DNA from: an uncultured Pelagibacteraceae bacterium
GTDB lineage: Bacteria; Pseudomonadota; Alphaproteobacteria; Pelagibacterales; Pelagibacteraceae
Length of the DNA stretch: 64,000 bases
Reading direction: 5' to 3'
Assembly: GCA_902524535.1 (NCBI GenBank)
Contig: CABZDR010000001.1
Span: forward strand, 418,501 to 482,500
Of the stretch, positions 18,183 through 26,450 are shown one piece after another (the first letter of the stretch is position 1; the number at the start of each line of letters is the position of its first letter). The translations under genes and the position numbers were made by a program. Under the pieces are notes generated by a model. It saw only the letters and a list, made by a program, of their open reading frames with translations, ran no database searches and was not told where the DNA came from.

Positions 18183-18188
18183 TATAAT
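18183..18188 (+). promoter_or_regulatory. candidate -10 box for tRNA-His/hisS
   Basis: A perfect TATAAT lies 41 bases before tRNA-His, with the csp terminator upstream isolating this unit. The -35 region is weak (no TTGACA-like match at 16-18 bases), so the call is tentative. Confidence 0.4.
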
Positions 18189-18228
18189 TTTAAATAACAA
18201 CAAAATAAGATAAAACTAAAAAGGATAT

Positions 18229-18302
18229 GCCTTGATGGTGAAATAGTATCACGTCGGTTTGTGGATCCGAAGTCGTAGGAGCGTAACCTACTCAAGGTAC
18301 CA
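18229..18302 (+). tRNA. tRNA-His (anticodon GTG), lacking G-1
   Basis: A 74-base cloverleaf with CCA encoded. The acceptor GCCTTGA/TCAAGGT starts with a G1-U72 pair, discriminator A73, and the base at -1 is T, so the usual extra G-1 is not encoded. The D arm is GTGA/TCAC with loop AATAGTA (no GG), and the anticodon loop TTGTGGA gives GTG. The T stem GTAGG/CCTAC is perfect, but the loop is AGCGTAA, unlike TTCRANY. Loss of G-1 with A73 is known for one clade of Alphaproteobacteria and goes with a divergent HisRS. hisS begins four bases after this gene. Confidence 0.92.
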
Positions 18303-18306
18303 AAAA

Positions 18307-19704
18307 ATGAATAAAGAAAATAAATTAATTCCTGGATTACCTTCAGGATTTGAAGATAGATGGAATAGAAAATTAATTCTCAAAAAAAGACTCTTAAAGG
18401 TCATTGAGAAAAATTTTATTAAATATGGGTTTGACCCATTAGAAACTCCATCATTTGAAATAAGTGAAAATATTGGATCCTTTCTTGCAGAGGATGACAC
18501 AAATCCTATGTCTGATGTTTTCTCTTTTAATGATGGGGAAAAGAATATTACTTTAAGGTATGATTTGTCCAGTCCACTCGCCAGATTTGTTGCTCAAAAC
18601 AATCAGAAACTTCCTTCAATTTATAAAAGATATGCAATTCAAAATGTATTCAGAAATGAAAAATCTGGAAATGCCAGGTACAGAGAATTTATTCAAGCAG
18701 ATTGTGATATAGTTGGCAATGTTAATCCAGCACAAGCTAATGCTGAGTTGTGTAATCTAATCTCGAATACTTTGATAGATTGTGGTTTAAAAAAAGATCA
18801 GTTTACCATCAATGTAAGTAACAGAAAAATTGTTCAAGGTTTAATTGAAGATTTGAAAATTGAAAAAGAGAAACAAATAAAAGTAATGAGAGCCATAGAT
18901 AAACTTGATAAACCTGGATTTGGTTTAAAAGGTGTTGAAGAATTATTAAAAAAAGAGAGAAAAGATAAAAGTGGAGCTATAACAAAAGGAGCAAACTTAA
19001 GTGATGAGCAGGCTTCAAAAATCTTGAATTTTTTAAAGATTAAAGATTTAAAGGAACTTAAGGAAAATTTTAAAAATTCAGTTACCCAGGAAGGCATCAG
19101 AGAATTAGAGGAATTATTTGAAGTTTTAAACTTTGGAAATTATTCTGATCAGGTAAAAACCAATCTCACAATTGTTAGAGGTCTAGATTATTATGATGGA
19201 TTTTGTGTTGAGACCAATCTAAATTTTAAAGCAAAAAATATTAAGGGGAAGGAAGTTGATATTGGAAGTATTTGCTCAGGTGGACAGTATGATAAATTAA
19301 TTTCAAGATTTAAGGGAGTAGATATTCCAGGGACAGGAGTAAGTATTGGCGTTGATAGACTGCTATTTGCAATGGTGCAATTGAATCAAGTTAAAATTGA
19401 TTTACAAAATCCAGTAATTGTTTGTGTAATGGATGAAAAATATTTAAAAAATTATTATGAAATTTTAGATGATTTGAGAAAAAATGATATAAGCTCTGAA
19501 ATATTTTTGGATAGTAAAAAAAATCTTGGTAAGCAACTTACTTATGCGAATAAAAGAGAGTGCCCAGTTGCGGTCATCTGTGGCGAGAATGAATTTAAAG
19601 ACAATAAAATAACATTAAAAAATCTACTTGGGGCAAAAGGGGAGAATAACCAAATTACATTTCCAAAAGAAAACTTAATAAATGAAATCAAAAAATTTAT
19701 CTGA
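18307..19704 (+). CDS. hisS: histidyl-tRNA synthetase (alphaproteobacterial divergent type)
   Basis: HisRS charges tRNA-His. The ORF track starts at 18259 inside tRNA-His; ATG at 18307 gives 465 residues beginning MNKENKLIPGLPSGFEDRW, the correct family start. Class II motifs are seen: LRYDLSSPLARFVA (motif 2 approach), FRNEKSGNARYREFIQADCDIVG (motif 2), the histidine-specific GLDYYDGFCVE and SGGQYDKLISRF, and GTGVSIGVDRLLFAM (motif 3). The sequence looks like the alphaproteobacterial type that reads tRNA-His without G-1, matching the tRNA gene just upstream. It overlaps hisZ by 23 bases. Confidence 0.96.
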   Translation: MNKENKLIPGLPSGFEDRWNRKLILKKRLLKVIEKNFIKYGFDPLETPSFEISENIGSFLAEDDTNPMSDVFSFNDGEKNITLRYDLSSPLARFVAQNNQKLPSIYKRYAIQNVFRNEKSGNARYREFIQADCDIVGNVNPAQANAELCNLISNTLIDCGLKKDQFTINVSNRKIVQGLIEDLKIEKEKQIKVMRAIDKLDKPGFGLKGVEELLKKERKDKSGAITKGANLSDEQASKILNFLKIKDLKELKENFKNSVTQEGIRELEELFEVLNFGNYSDQVKTNLTIVRGLDYYDGFCVETNLNFKAKNIKGKEVDIGSICSGGQYDKLISRFKGVDIPGTGVSIGVDRLLFAMVQLNQVKIDLQNPVIVCVMDEKYLKNYYEILDDLRKNDISSEIFLDSKKNLGKQLTYANKRECPVAVICGENEFKDNKITLKNLLGAKGENNQITFPKENLINEIKKFI

Positions 19705-20740
19705 CAAGATCCTTAGATCAGTTCAGTCTAAAGGATTTAGATATATTGAATTACCATCAGTAATTGAGACTAGTCATATAGTTCAAAGGTCTGGGGAGAG
19801 TTTTAGAAAATTTATTTTCTCATTTACAGATCAGACAGGTAATGAATTATGTTTGAGACCTGACCTTACAATTGCGTCTTGTCTTAGATATTTAGAGAAC
19901 AATTTAAAGGGTAAAGAAAAAATATTTTATAGTGGACAGGCTTATAGAAAATCCCAAAATAAAAAGGACTCAATTATTCGAAATCAAGTTGGTTTCGAGA
20001 TTATAGGATCAAAAGATGAAAAAAATGACGACAAAGAAATAATAAATACATCATTAAAATCACTACAAAATCTAAAATACTCCACAGGCACACTTACTAT
20101 TGGTAATGTAGAAATTTTTAATCTTCTAATAGCTAAATTAGATATACCAAAGAGATGGAAATTAAGGCTTACAAGACATTTTTGGCGCGAGGAATATTTC
20201 AGTGATTTATTAAAAAGATTAGAGACAAATTCAGATGTAGATCCAACTATTGTTGAAGTTGATAAAAGACGATATCTAAAAATGTTAAAGGATGATCAAT
20301 CATCTATTGTTGCAGGAAGAACATTAAAAGAAATTTTAGAAAGGTTCGATAAAAAAATCAAGGATCCAAGAAGAACAAGTAAAGGGAGGAATACATCGAA
20401 AATTATCAAAGAGTTTTTGAAAATTAAATGTCCAATAAATAAAGCTGCAAAGGAGTTAAATAAATTTTTTAAAAAAAATAAAATAAACCTTTTTGTTGAT
20501 CAGAAATATTTTCCTATCTCGAAAAACAAAATATCTAAAATAAATGTGGTTTTCTCAGCCACTTTTGGTAGACAATTAGAGTATTACACTGGCATAGTTT
20601 TTAAAATAGACATCAAATCAAAGTCGAAAATTATAAATTGTTGTAACGGTGGTCGTTATGACAAATTAATTTCTGATCTTGGTTCAAAAAATCAGGTACC
20701 AGCAGTTGGAGCAGCCTTTAACTTAAATTATCAATCATGA
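19682..20740 (+). CDS. hisZ: ATP phosphoribosyltransferase regulatory subunit
   Basis: HisZ is a HisRS paralogue without aminoacylation activity that partners short-form HisG and confers histidine feedback. Of 352 residues, the N-terminal class-II-like core shows LPSVIETSHIV, CLRPDLTIASCLRYL and SGQAYRKSQ, and the C-terminal part has ATFGRQLEYYTGIVF and NGGRYDKLISDLG, the HisRS-like signatures retained in HisZ. It is flanked by hisS (23-base overlap) and hisG (4-base overlap), the standard alphaproteobacterial trio. Confidence 0.95.
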   Translation: MKSKNLSDKILRSVQSKGFRYIELPSVIETSHIVQRSGESFRKFIFSFTDQTGNELCLRPDLTIASCLRYLENNLKGKEKIFYSGQAYRKSQNKKDSIIRNQVGFEIIGSKDEKNDDKEIINTSLKSLQNLKYSTGTLTIGNVEIFNLLIAKLDIPKRWKLRLTRHFWREEYFSDLLKRLETNSDVDPTIVEVDKRRYLKMLKDDQSSIVAGRTLKEILERFDKKIKDPRRTSKGRNTSKIIKEFLKIKCPINKAAKELNKFFKKNKINLFVDQKYFPISKNKISKINVVFSATFGRQLEYYTGIVFKIDIKSKSKIINCCNGGRYDKLISDLGSKNQVPAVGAAFNLNYQS

Positions 20741-21423
20741 AAAATTTAATAAATATAGGAATACCAAGTAAGGGACGATTAAGAAAAGATGTTTTAAAAA
20801 TTTTTATCAAAAAGAAATTAAAGCTTATTTCTGAGAGGGGGGAAAGAGATCTGATAGGCTCAATAAAAAATAAATCAAATATAAAAATTTTGTATTTACA
20901 TGCTAGAGAAATTATTGAAAGATTAGGAGATGGCTCTTTAGATGTTGGTTTTTCTGGTTTTGATTTGTTTAAAGAAAGTGGGATAAATACTCAAAAGAAA
21001 ATAAATGTTATCAAAAAACTTAATCTTGGAAAAGCTAATTTAGTTGTAGCTATACCAGATCCTTGGATCGATGTTCAAACAATAGCTGACCTAGAAGAAA
21101 TAGCATTTGAATTTAGGGATAAAAAGAAAAAAAGATTAAGAGTTGCAACTAAGTATCCAAATTTAACTAGGGATTTTCTGTTTTCTAAAGGTGTTACTCA
21201 ATTTAAATTGGTTGATAGTTTGGGAGCAACAGAGGCGTACCCTTTTACTGGCTCTGCTGAATTAATTACAGACATAACATCCACAGGTGAAACTCTTAGG
21301 GCAAACAATTTACGTATATTGAAAGATGGAGAAATCTTAAAATCTCAAGCTTGTATTTTTATTTCAAAAAAAAATAGTAAAAAAAAAGGTTTAAAAAACT
21401 TTGTTAAATTACTTTCTAAGTAA
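20737..21423 (+). CDS. hisG: ATP phosphoribosyltransferase, catalytic short form
   Basis: HisG joins ATP and PRPP in the first step of histidine synthesis. The 228 residues are the short form lacking the C-terminal regulatory domain, consistent with hisZ directly upstream (4-base overlap). Visible motifs are GIPSKGRLRKDV at the N-terminus, LDVGFSGFDLF, RVATKYPNLTRDF and the PRPP-binding TGSAELITDITSTGETLRANNL. The 3' end overlaps a possible small antisense ORF by 15 bases. Confidence 0.96.
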   Translation: MKNLINIGIPSKGRLRKDVLKIFIKKKLKLISERGERDLIGSIKNKSNIKILYLHAREIIERLGDGSLDVGFSGFDLFKESGINTQKKINVIKKLNLGKANLVVAIPDPWIDVQTIADLEEIAFEFRDKKKKRLRVATKYPNLTRDFLFSKGVTQFKLVDSLGATEAYPFTGSAELITDITSTGETLRANNLRILKDGEILKSQACIFISKKNSKKKGLKNFVKLLSK

Positions 21424-21540
21424 TTTATCTTTAAAGTATATGAGAATAATTTTGATGATGTCTAAATTTCTTATTATTGCATAAGCAGCTATTAGAACCC
21501 CAATTCCAAAAATAATTTTCAAAATAAGATATAATTCCAT
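21409..21540 (-). CDS. possible small membrane protein (43 residues)
   Basis: In the 147-base spacer between hisG and rmuC, the minus strand has an ATG at 21540 opening 43 residues with one strong hydrophobic segment (LKIIFGIGVLIAAYAIIRN) and a basic end (FKDKLLRK). AAGGGA lies 6-11 bases upstream, a good Shine-Dalgarno match for this genome, and TATTAT lies just before it. The stop falls inside hisG. It is too short for the ORF track. AT-rich spacers readily produce hydrophobic ORFs by chance, so this stays tentative. Confidence 0.42.
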   Translation of the reverse strand: MELYLILKIIFGIGVLIAAYAIIRNLDIIKIILIYFKDKLLRK

Positions 21541-21570
21541 AAAAATCCCTTATAATACAAGTTACGAATC

Positions 21571-22662
21571 ATGGACACAATTTTATTAATAATTTTGATT
21601 TTAATGTTTGGAGCAATCCTGACTATTTTGTATTTAAATATAAAGTCCAAGAAAGAGAACCGAGTTGATGAGACTAATGAAATAGCAAATTTGAATGCGG
21701 AAATTATTAGATTAAAAGATAGCTTAAACTCTACAATCAATACATCTCTAAGTTCGATGTCTACCTCATTTAACTCTTTATCAACCGGTGTTACAAAAGA
21801 TATGACCGAGGCACTTACTAAAGTTGATGAAAAGGTTGGTAACTTTAATCAACAAGTGAAGCTATTAAATCAAAGCCAAGAGGGGATTACTAAAATTTTA
21901 GCGGGGGTTAAAAAGTACGGAACTCTGGCCGAATATTCTTTGGATGCTTTAATCAAGGATTTATTACCAGCGTCTCAGTATATGACCAATGTCAAAATGA
22001 AAGAAGATACCAGTGAAAATGTAGAATTTGCAATCAAGCTTCAAGGAGATGTTTTAGTTCCGGTAGACTCTCATTTTCCAGTAGAAAAATTTAAAGCCAT
22101 TACTGATGCACATGAGGCAGATGATAAAAAAGCAGTTGCTGATGCTAGAACAAAATTAGCAAGTGCATTTAAGGCCAAAGCAAAAAGTGTCATGGAAAAA
22201 TATATTGTTCCGCCTAAAACCTCAAATTTTGCAATAGTTTATGCTCCTACAGAAAGTCTTTATAAAGAATTAACAGAGTATCAAGACCCAAGCACAAAAG
22301 AGCTATTAACTCAAGAATTGATGAAAAAATATAAAATAGTAATTTGTGGCCCAAATACTCTTTCAGCTTATTTACAGTCTTTACACATGGGTTTTCAGTC
22401 TCTTAAAATTTCAAAACATGCAACAGAAATTTATGATCATTTAAAAACTATAAGTACAAGATTTTCTAGTCATTTTGATAATATTTATAAATTAAGAAAA
22501 AAACTTGAAGAGGCCATGACGGTTGTTGATAGTTTTGGAAAAGATGCAAGATCAATTACTAGAACTTTAGAAAATATAAAAGATCCCGAGCAAGTTGAAA
22601 AAGCTGTGTTGACAGAGAACGTTGAGAGTTTTGTTGAAAGAAATAAACAGCTTAAAAAATAA
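21571..22662 (+). CDS. rmuC: RmuC-family DNA recombination protein
   Basis: RmuC proteins limit inverted-repeat recombination and have a nuclease-like fold; the mechanism is poorly known. The 363 residues show an N-terminal transmembrane segment (about 3-22), a coiled-coil region (about 30-120, rich in Leu/Ser/Asn), then the conserved core with YSLDALIKDLLPASQYM, LQGDVLVPVDSHFPVEKF and FAIVYAPTESLYKEL, ending in a helical tail. Length is somewhat short for the family (often 400-500) but the core is complete. It is followed by two more exonuclease-type genes in the same direction, which suggests a repair cassette. Confidence 0.93.
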   Translation: MDTILLIILILMFGAILTILYLNIKSKKENRVDETNEIANLNAEIIRLKDSLNSTINTSLSSMSTSFNSLSTGVTKDMTEALTKVDEKVGNFNQQVKLLNQSQEGITKILAGVKKYGTLAEYSLDALIKDLLPASQYMTNVKMKEDTSENVEFAIKLQGDVLVPVDSHFPVEKFKAITDAHEADDKKAVADARTKLASAFKAKAKSVMEKYIVPPKTSNFAIVYAPTESLYKELTEYQDPSTKELLTQELMKKYKIVICGPNTLSAYLQSLHMGFQSLKISKHATEIYDHLKTISTRFSSHFDNIYKLRKKLEEAMTVVDSFGKDARSITRTLENIKDPEQVEKAVLTENVESFVERNKQLKK

Positions 22663-22699
22663 TTTCTTTTTTCTGATAATACCGACTATAAGAAATCAC

Positions 22700-23389
22700 A
22701 TGCGTTGGAACAAAAAATACGACTATCCTACAAGTTCAAGAGCGACTGAGGATGGGATAAGAAGATATGTTTTGGGTGAAGCTAAATTACCTAGTGTGAC
22801 ATCAATACTTGATGCAACAAAGTCTGAAGAAGATAAAGCAGCTTTAGCTAACTGGAGAGAGAGAACTGGTCACAAAGAAGCTGAAGCTATTACAAAAGCT
22901 GCAAGTAGCAGAGGCTCCCAGATGCACAGCTATTTAGAGTCTTTTCTTTTGGGAAGAGAAAATTTAAGTTTCTTTGAAGACAATGAGCAATTTAAAAAAA
23001 TGGCAAAAGAAATTATTGATAAAGGTTTAACAAATAGATTAGAGGAAATATATGGTGTGGAGTGCACAATGCATTATCCTGAGAGATATGCAGGTACAGC
23101 AGATTGTGTGGGTCTTTATGAGGGAAAAGAGACAATAATTGATTTTAAGCAGTCTAACAAACCAAAAAAAGCAGAGTACATAGACTCTTGGTTTTTACAA
23201 ACTGCTGCTTACTCTTTAGCACATAATATTGTTTATAATTCAAATATTAATGCGTGTGTTATTCTAGTTTGTACAGTGGACAATTTATTTCAAGAATTCA
23301 AAATTCAAGGACCGGAACTAATAACATATCAAAATTTGTTTTTAGGTAGATTAAAAAAGTTTAACGAAATAAATAATTTGGTTTATTAA
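22700..23389 (+). CDS. PD-(D/E)XK (RecB/MGME1-like) exonuclease
   Basis: The track ORF begins at 22622, but ATG at 22700 avoids overlap with rmuC and gives 229 residues starting MRWNKKYDYP. Seen are LPSVTSIL (30-37), an RGSQMHSYLE histidine motif (71-80), AGTADCVGLYEGK with D135, and IIDFKQSNKPKK with D148 and K150, the metal-binding D...DxK of RecB-type nucleases. LPSVT and the GxxDCVxxYxGKxxxIDxKxSxKPK pattern closely resemble mitochondrial MGME1 single-strand exonuclease and exonucleases of marine phages. It probably degrades ssDNA ends. Placement between rmuC and exonuclease I supports a repair role; a phage origin is possible. Confidence 0.85.
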   Translation: MRWNKKYDYPTSSRATEDGIRRYVLGEAKLPSVTSILDATKSEEDKAALANWRERTGHKEAEAITKAASSRGSQMHSYLESFLLGRENLSFFEDNEQFKKMAKEIIDKGLTNRLEEIYGVECTMHYPERYAGTADCVGLYEGKETIIDFKQSNKPKKAEYIDSWFLQTAAYSLAHNIVYNSNINACVILVCTVDNLFQEFKIQGPELITYQNLFLGRLKKFNEINNLVY

Positions 23390-23393
23390 AAAA

Positions 23394-24830
23394 ATGGATA
23401 AAATTGTAATCTACGATACTGAAACCACAAACTCAACAATATGGGGATCCATTATTGAAGTAGGAGCTGTTGTAGTCGACAAAAATTTAAAAGAAATTGG
23501 AAAACTAAATATTAGAGGTAGAATGCCAGAAGGTGAGGTGCCAAGCGCTAAAGCTTTAATTGTTAATTCAACTAGTATTGATTTATTAACTAAAGGGAAT
23601 TATTCGCATTATGATTTCTTAGGTGCTGTTGAAAATTTTTTCTCAAAATGTGCTCCGGCAATGTTTATGGGATGGTCAAATTTAAATTTTGACCGAAGGA
23701 TGTTTCATTTTAATTTTTTTAAGGGTAATCGGTATCCCTATGCTACACACTCGTCACCCAATAGTGAACACGATGGTTTACATATAGCTAGAGCAGCTCA
23801 AACTTTAAATTCAGAGACTTTAAAAACAGAATTAACAGAGGCAGGAAATCCAAGCCTTGCATTAGAATCTTTATCTAGAATGCAGGGTTTCGACACATCT
23901 GCCAGCCACACAGCTTATGTGGATGCTCAAAATTCCTTAAAAGTTTTAAGAATTATTAAGGAGAAACATAAAGAAAATTGGCAAACATTTTTAAAAACAT
24001 CAACAAAATCAAGTGTTGAGACAATTTTGAAAAGTGATGGGGTGTATTCAATTTTTGAAAGTGTGAAGGGGAGAAATATGATGTATTTAGTAAGCACATT
24101 ACACCCAAGTCATTGCTTTCACCCTTCGTATGCATCCTGGGGATATCTTTGGGATTTAAGAAGAGATCCAGAGCCATTATTAAACTTATCAGTTGATCAG
24201 CTAAGAGATACATTAAAAAAATTTAGTCCAAAAGCTTTGAGAGTTTTAAAGACAAATAAGGCTCCAGTAGTTTTAGATAAAGAATTTGCACTAAAACAAA
24301 AACCATACACAGAGTTAGATTTAGAAACTATAAAAAAGAGGGCACAATTAGTTAGAAATAATGAAAATTTTTGTAAAAATATTCAAATAATAAATAGAGA
24401 AGCTGCGGAAGAAAAAGAACAATTGAAAACTCAAGAGGATTTACTCCCTGAGGAAACTCTTTATGAAAAATTTATACCAAATAAGGATACCGCATTATTC
24501 AAAACTTGGCACAGTTCATCATGGGAAGACAAGTTACGTTTACTTGATAAGTTTCAAGATAAAAGATGTTGCTGGTTTGGTCAAAAAATTATTTATCAAG
24601 AAGCACCACAAATTCTACCGCCAGATCTTTATAAAAATATTAAAAGTGAGATAGCGAGAAGAATTTTAAGTAAAAATAAAGAAAAATGGCAAACTGTAAA
24701 TATGGCATATACTGAAATTGATTATTTAAGAGATCAAGCTTCAAATAGAGATGATGAAAATGAATTAAAAAAATTAGATGAAATTAATACATTTATAATG
24801 TCGATTGAAAAAAAATATGAAATTGCCTAG
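23394..24830 (+). CDS. sbcB: exodeoxyribonuclease I
   Basis: Exonuclease I digests ssDNA 3' to 5'. The 478 residues contain the DEDDh active site in order: YDTETT (residues 8-13), GWSNLNFDRRMFHF (about 94-107) and SHTAYVDAQNSL (about 167-178). The remaining part matches the SH3-like and C-terminal helical regions of ExoI (HPSHCFHPSYASWGYLWDLRRDP; later FKTWHSSSWEDKLRLLDKF). Length is near the E. coli value (475). It starts 4 bases after the MGME1-like nuclease, so both are surely co-transcribed. Confidence 0.93.
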   Translation: MDKIVIYDTETTNSTIWGSIIEVGAVVVDKNLKEIGKLNIRGRMPEGEVPSAKALIVNSTSIDLLTKGNYSHYDFLGAVENFFSKCAPAMFMGWSNLNFDRRMFHFNFFKGNRYPYATHSSPNSEHDGLHIARAAQTLNSETLKTELTEAGNPSLALESLSRMQGFDTSASHTAYVDAQNSLKVLRIIKEKHKENWQTFLKTSTKSSVETILKSDGVYSIFESVKGRNMMYLVSTLHPSHCFHPSYASWGYLWDLRRDPEPLLNLSVDQLRDTLKKFSPKALRVLKTNKAPVVLDKEFALKQKPYTELDLETIKKRAQLVRNNENFCKNIQIINREAAEEKEQLKTQEDLLPEETLYEKFIPNKDTALFKTWHSSSWEDKLRLLDKFQDKRCCWFGQKIIYQEAPQILPPDLYKNIKSEIARRILSKNKEKWQTVNMAYTEIDYLRDQASNRDDENELKKLDEINTFIMSIEKKYEIA

Positions 24831-24864
24831 TTGACATATATAAACTTATAACTAGAAAGGTTTT

Positions 24865-25182
24865 ATGCTTATAGATTTTAAAGATGAAGATTTTGATAGT
24901 AAAATCAAAAATGAAGATGTATCCGTAATTCAATTTAGCGCTGCTTGGTGTGGACCTTGTAAAACATTAAAACCTGTGATGGATAAATTAGCTGGAGAAT
25001 ACAAAGGTAAGGCTGGATTTTATTATGCTGATATTGAAGACGGGGGAATTAATACAGGAAGTGCTGCAGGCATCAGAGGGGTTCCCACGGTAATTATTTA
25101 TAAAAAAGGTGTAGAAGTAGACAGAAAAGTAGGTGGCGTCCCAGAAAGTCACATGAAAGAATTTTTAGAAAAAAATATCTAG
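24865..25182 (+). CDS. trxA: thioredoxin
   Basis: This 105-residue disulfide reductase has the WCGPC active site (residues 28-32) preceded by IQFSAA, and the cis-proline GVPTVIIYKKG around 72-82. GAAAGG lies 5 bases before the ATG. No signal peptide, so it is cytosolic. The stop TAG shares the palindrome CTAG with the stop of the convergent folC, leaving no space for a terminator. Confidence 0.94.
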   Translation: MLIDFKDEDFDSKIKNEDVSVIQFSAAWCGPCKTLKPVMDKLAGEYKGKAGFYYADIEDGGINTGSAAGIRGVPTVIIYKKGVEVDRKVGGVPESHMKEFLEKNI

Positions 25183-26450
25183 TTTAGATTTAAAACTTCT
25201 CCACACAAATAAAGTGATCCTGTGATAAGCAATAAATCTCCGTGTTTTAGTTTTTTTGACTTTATAGCCCCCTCAATACTTTCTTTATAATTAACATTTG
25301 AAAAATTTTTAAATTTATCTTTTAATTTTTTACCAGAGATCGAATTAGGTTGGTTAGGAATATCAACTGTAGTTATTGAAGAAATATTTTTAAAATAACT
25401 AATATATTTCTCATGATCCTTATTGTTCATCATGCCAATTATGAGGTGTTTGTTACAATTTAAACTACTAAGATACTCATTCAAGACTCTAGCTCCATCT
25501 TCATTATGGTCACCAGATATAATAATTGAATTATCTTTTGCTAAATTTTTTAATTTACCAGACTTAATAAGCTGAAGTCTTCCAAGATTATTTATCTTTT
25601 GAATACCATTTTTAATATGGTTGTCCTTAATATCTAAATTGAGTAATCGCAGAGTTGCTATTGCAGTAGAAATATTTTCTAATTGAAATTGGCCCAAAAC
25701 ATTAGGTTTTGGCAATTCTAAACCGCCTTTTTCATCCTTGAAATAAAACGAATTATCCTCATTTCTTTTGAAGTAATATTCCTCATCATAATAAATTTTA
25801 TTTGATCTATTTTTTTTAATAGTTTTTTTTATTAAATTCATTGTTTGTTCATCATTTTGTTTAGCTACAACAATATTTGATTCTAATAATGAAGAGGTTT
25901 TTTCAAATACAATTTTTTCAATAGTCTGCTTAGAATTTGGAAGCCAATCAAGGTGATCTTTGCTAATTGAAGTTATAATACTCGCTAAGTTTTTTTTTAA
26001 AATGTTTGTTGCATCAAACCTGAAAAAAAGTCCAGACTCAACCAAATTAATATTATCTGGATATTCGGCGGCTTTGTAGAAGAAACATGCCGTGAGCATT
26101 TCAAAAAATGTTATGGGATGGTTTTCATTAATTTTCTCAACTTTCTCGAAAAGAGCGGCTAATTCGTCATCAGATAATTCTTTGTTATTGAAGATAAATC
26201 TCTCATTAATTTTTTGTATATGTGGGCTTGTGTAAACATTGCACTTGATTTGAGCTTCTTTTAAGATTGAATAACAAGCTTGAATAGTAGAATTTTTACC
26301 ATTAGTTCCAATAACAGAGATAGCTTTGATTTTATCTTGAGGATTACCTAATTTTGCACACAAATTTTTAATGCGATCTAAGCTTAGATCAATTTCTTTA
26401 GGATGCAACTTTTGAAAGCGACTGAGTATCTTCTGTAGTTTCATTCTCAT
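25179..26450 (-). CDS. folC: folylpolyglutamate synthase / dihydrofolate synthase
   Basis: FolC ligates glutamate to (dihydro)pteroate or folates using ATP. The 423 residues have the Mur-ligase-like layout: LHPKEIDLSLDRI at the start, the P-loop GTNGKNST (48-55), SPHIQKINERF, the ITSISKDHLDWL segment with a metal-binding histidine, and a C-terminal domain with GDHNEDGARVL. The P-loop differs from the usual GTNGKGS by Asn for the second Gly. ATG at 26444 is an alternative start. It overlaps accD by 53 bases, and accD-folC is a classic alphaproteobacterial pair. Confidence 0.94.
   Translation of the reverse strand: MRMKLQKILSRFQKLHPKEIDLSLDRIKNLCAKLGNPQDKIKAISVIGTNGKNSTIQACYSILKEAQIKCNVYTSPHIQKINERFIFNNKELSDDELAALFEKVEKINENHPITFFEMLTACFFYKAAEYPDNINLVESGLFFRFDATNILKKNLASIITSISKDHLDWLPNSKQTIEKIVFEKTSSLLESNIVVAKQNDEQTMNLIKKTIKKNRSNKIYYDEEYYFKRNEDNSFYFKDEKGGLELPKPNVLGQFQLENISTAIATLRLLNLDIKDNHIKNGIQKINNLGRLQLIKSGKLKNLAKDNSIIISGDHNEDGARVLNEYLSSLNCNKHLIIGMMNNKDHEKYISYFKNISSITTVDIPNQPNSISGKKLKDKFKNFSNVNYKESIEGAIKSKKLKHGDLLLITGSLYLCGEVLNLN

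Noticed and set aside
18259-18306. Extended N-terminus of HisRS
   Set aside because: These 16 codons are tRNA-His sequence; the family start is at 18307.
22622-22699. 26-residue N-terminal extension of the MGME1-like nuclease
   Set aside because: It overlaps rmuC codons in another frame, and the conserved region begins at MRWNKKY.
24831-24863. TTGACA directly after sbcB as a trxA promoter
   Set aside because: The -35 match is perfect, but the only TATAAC-like box is 10 bases away, not 16-18, and no other -10 is visible.
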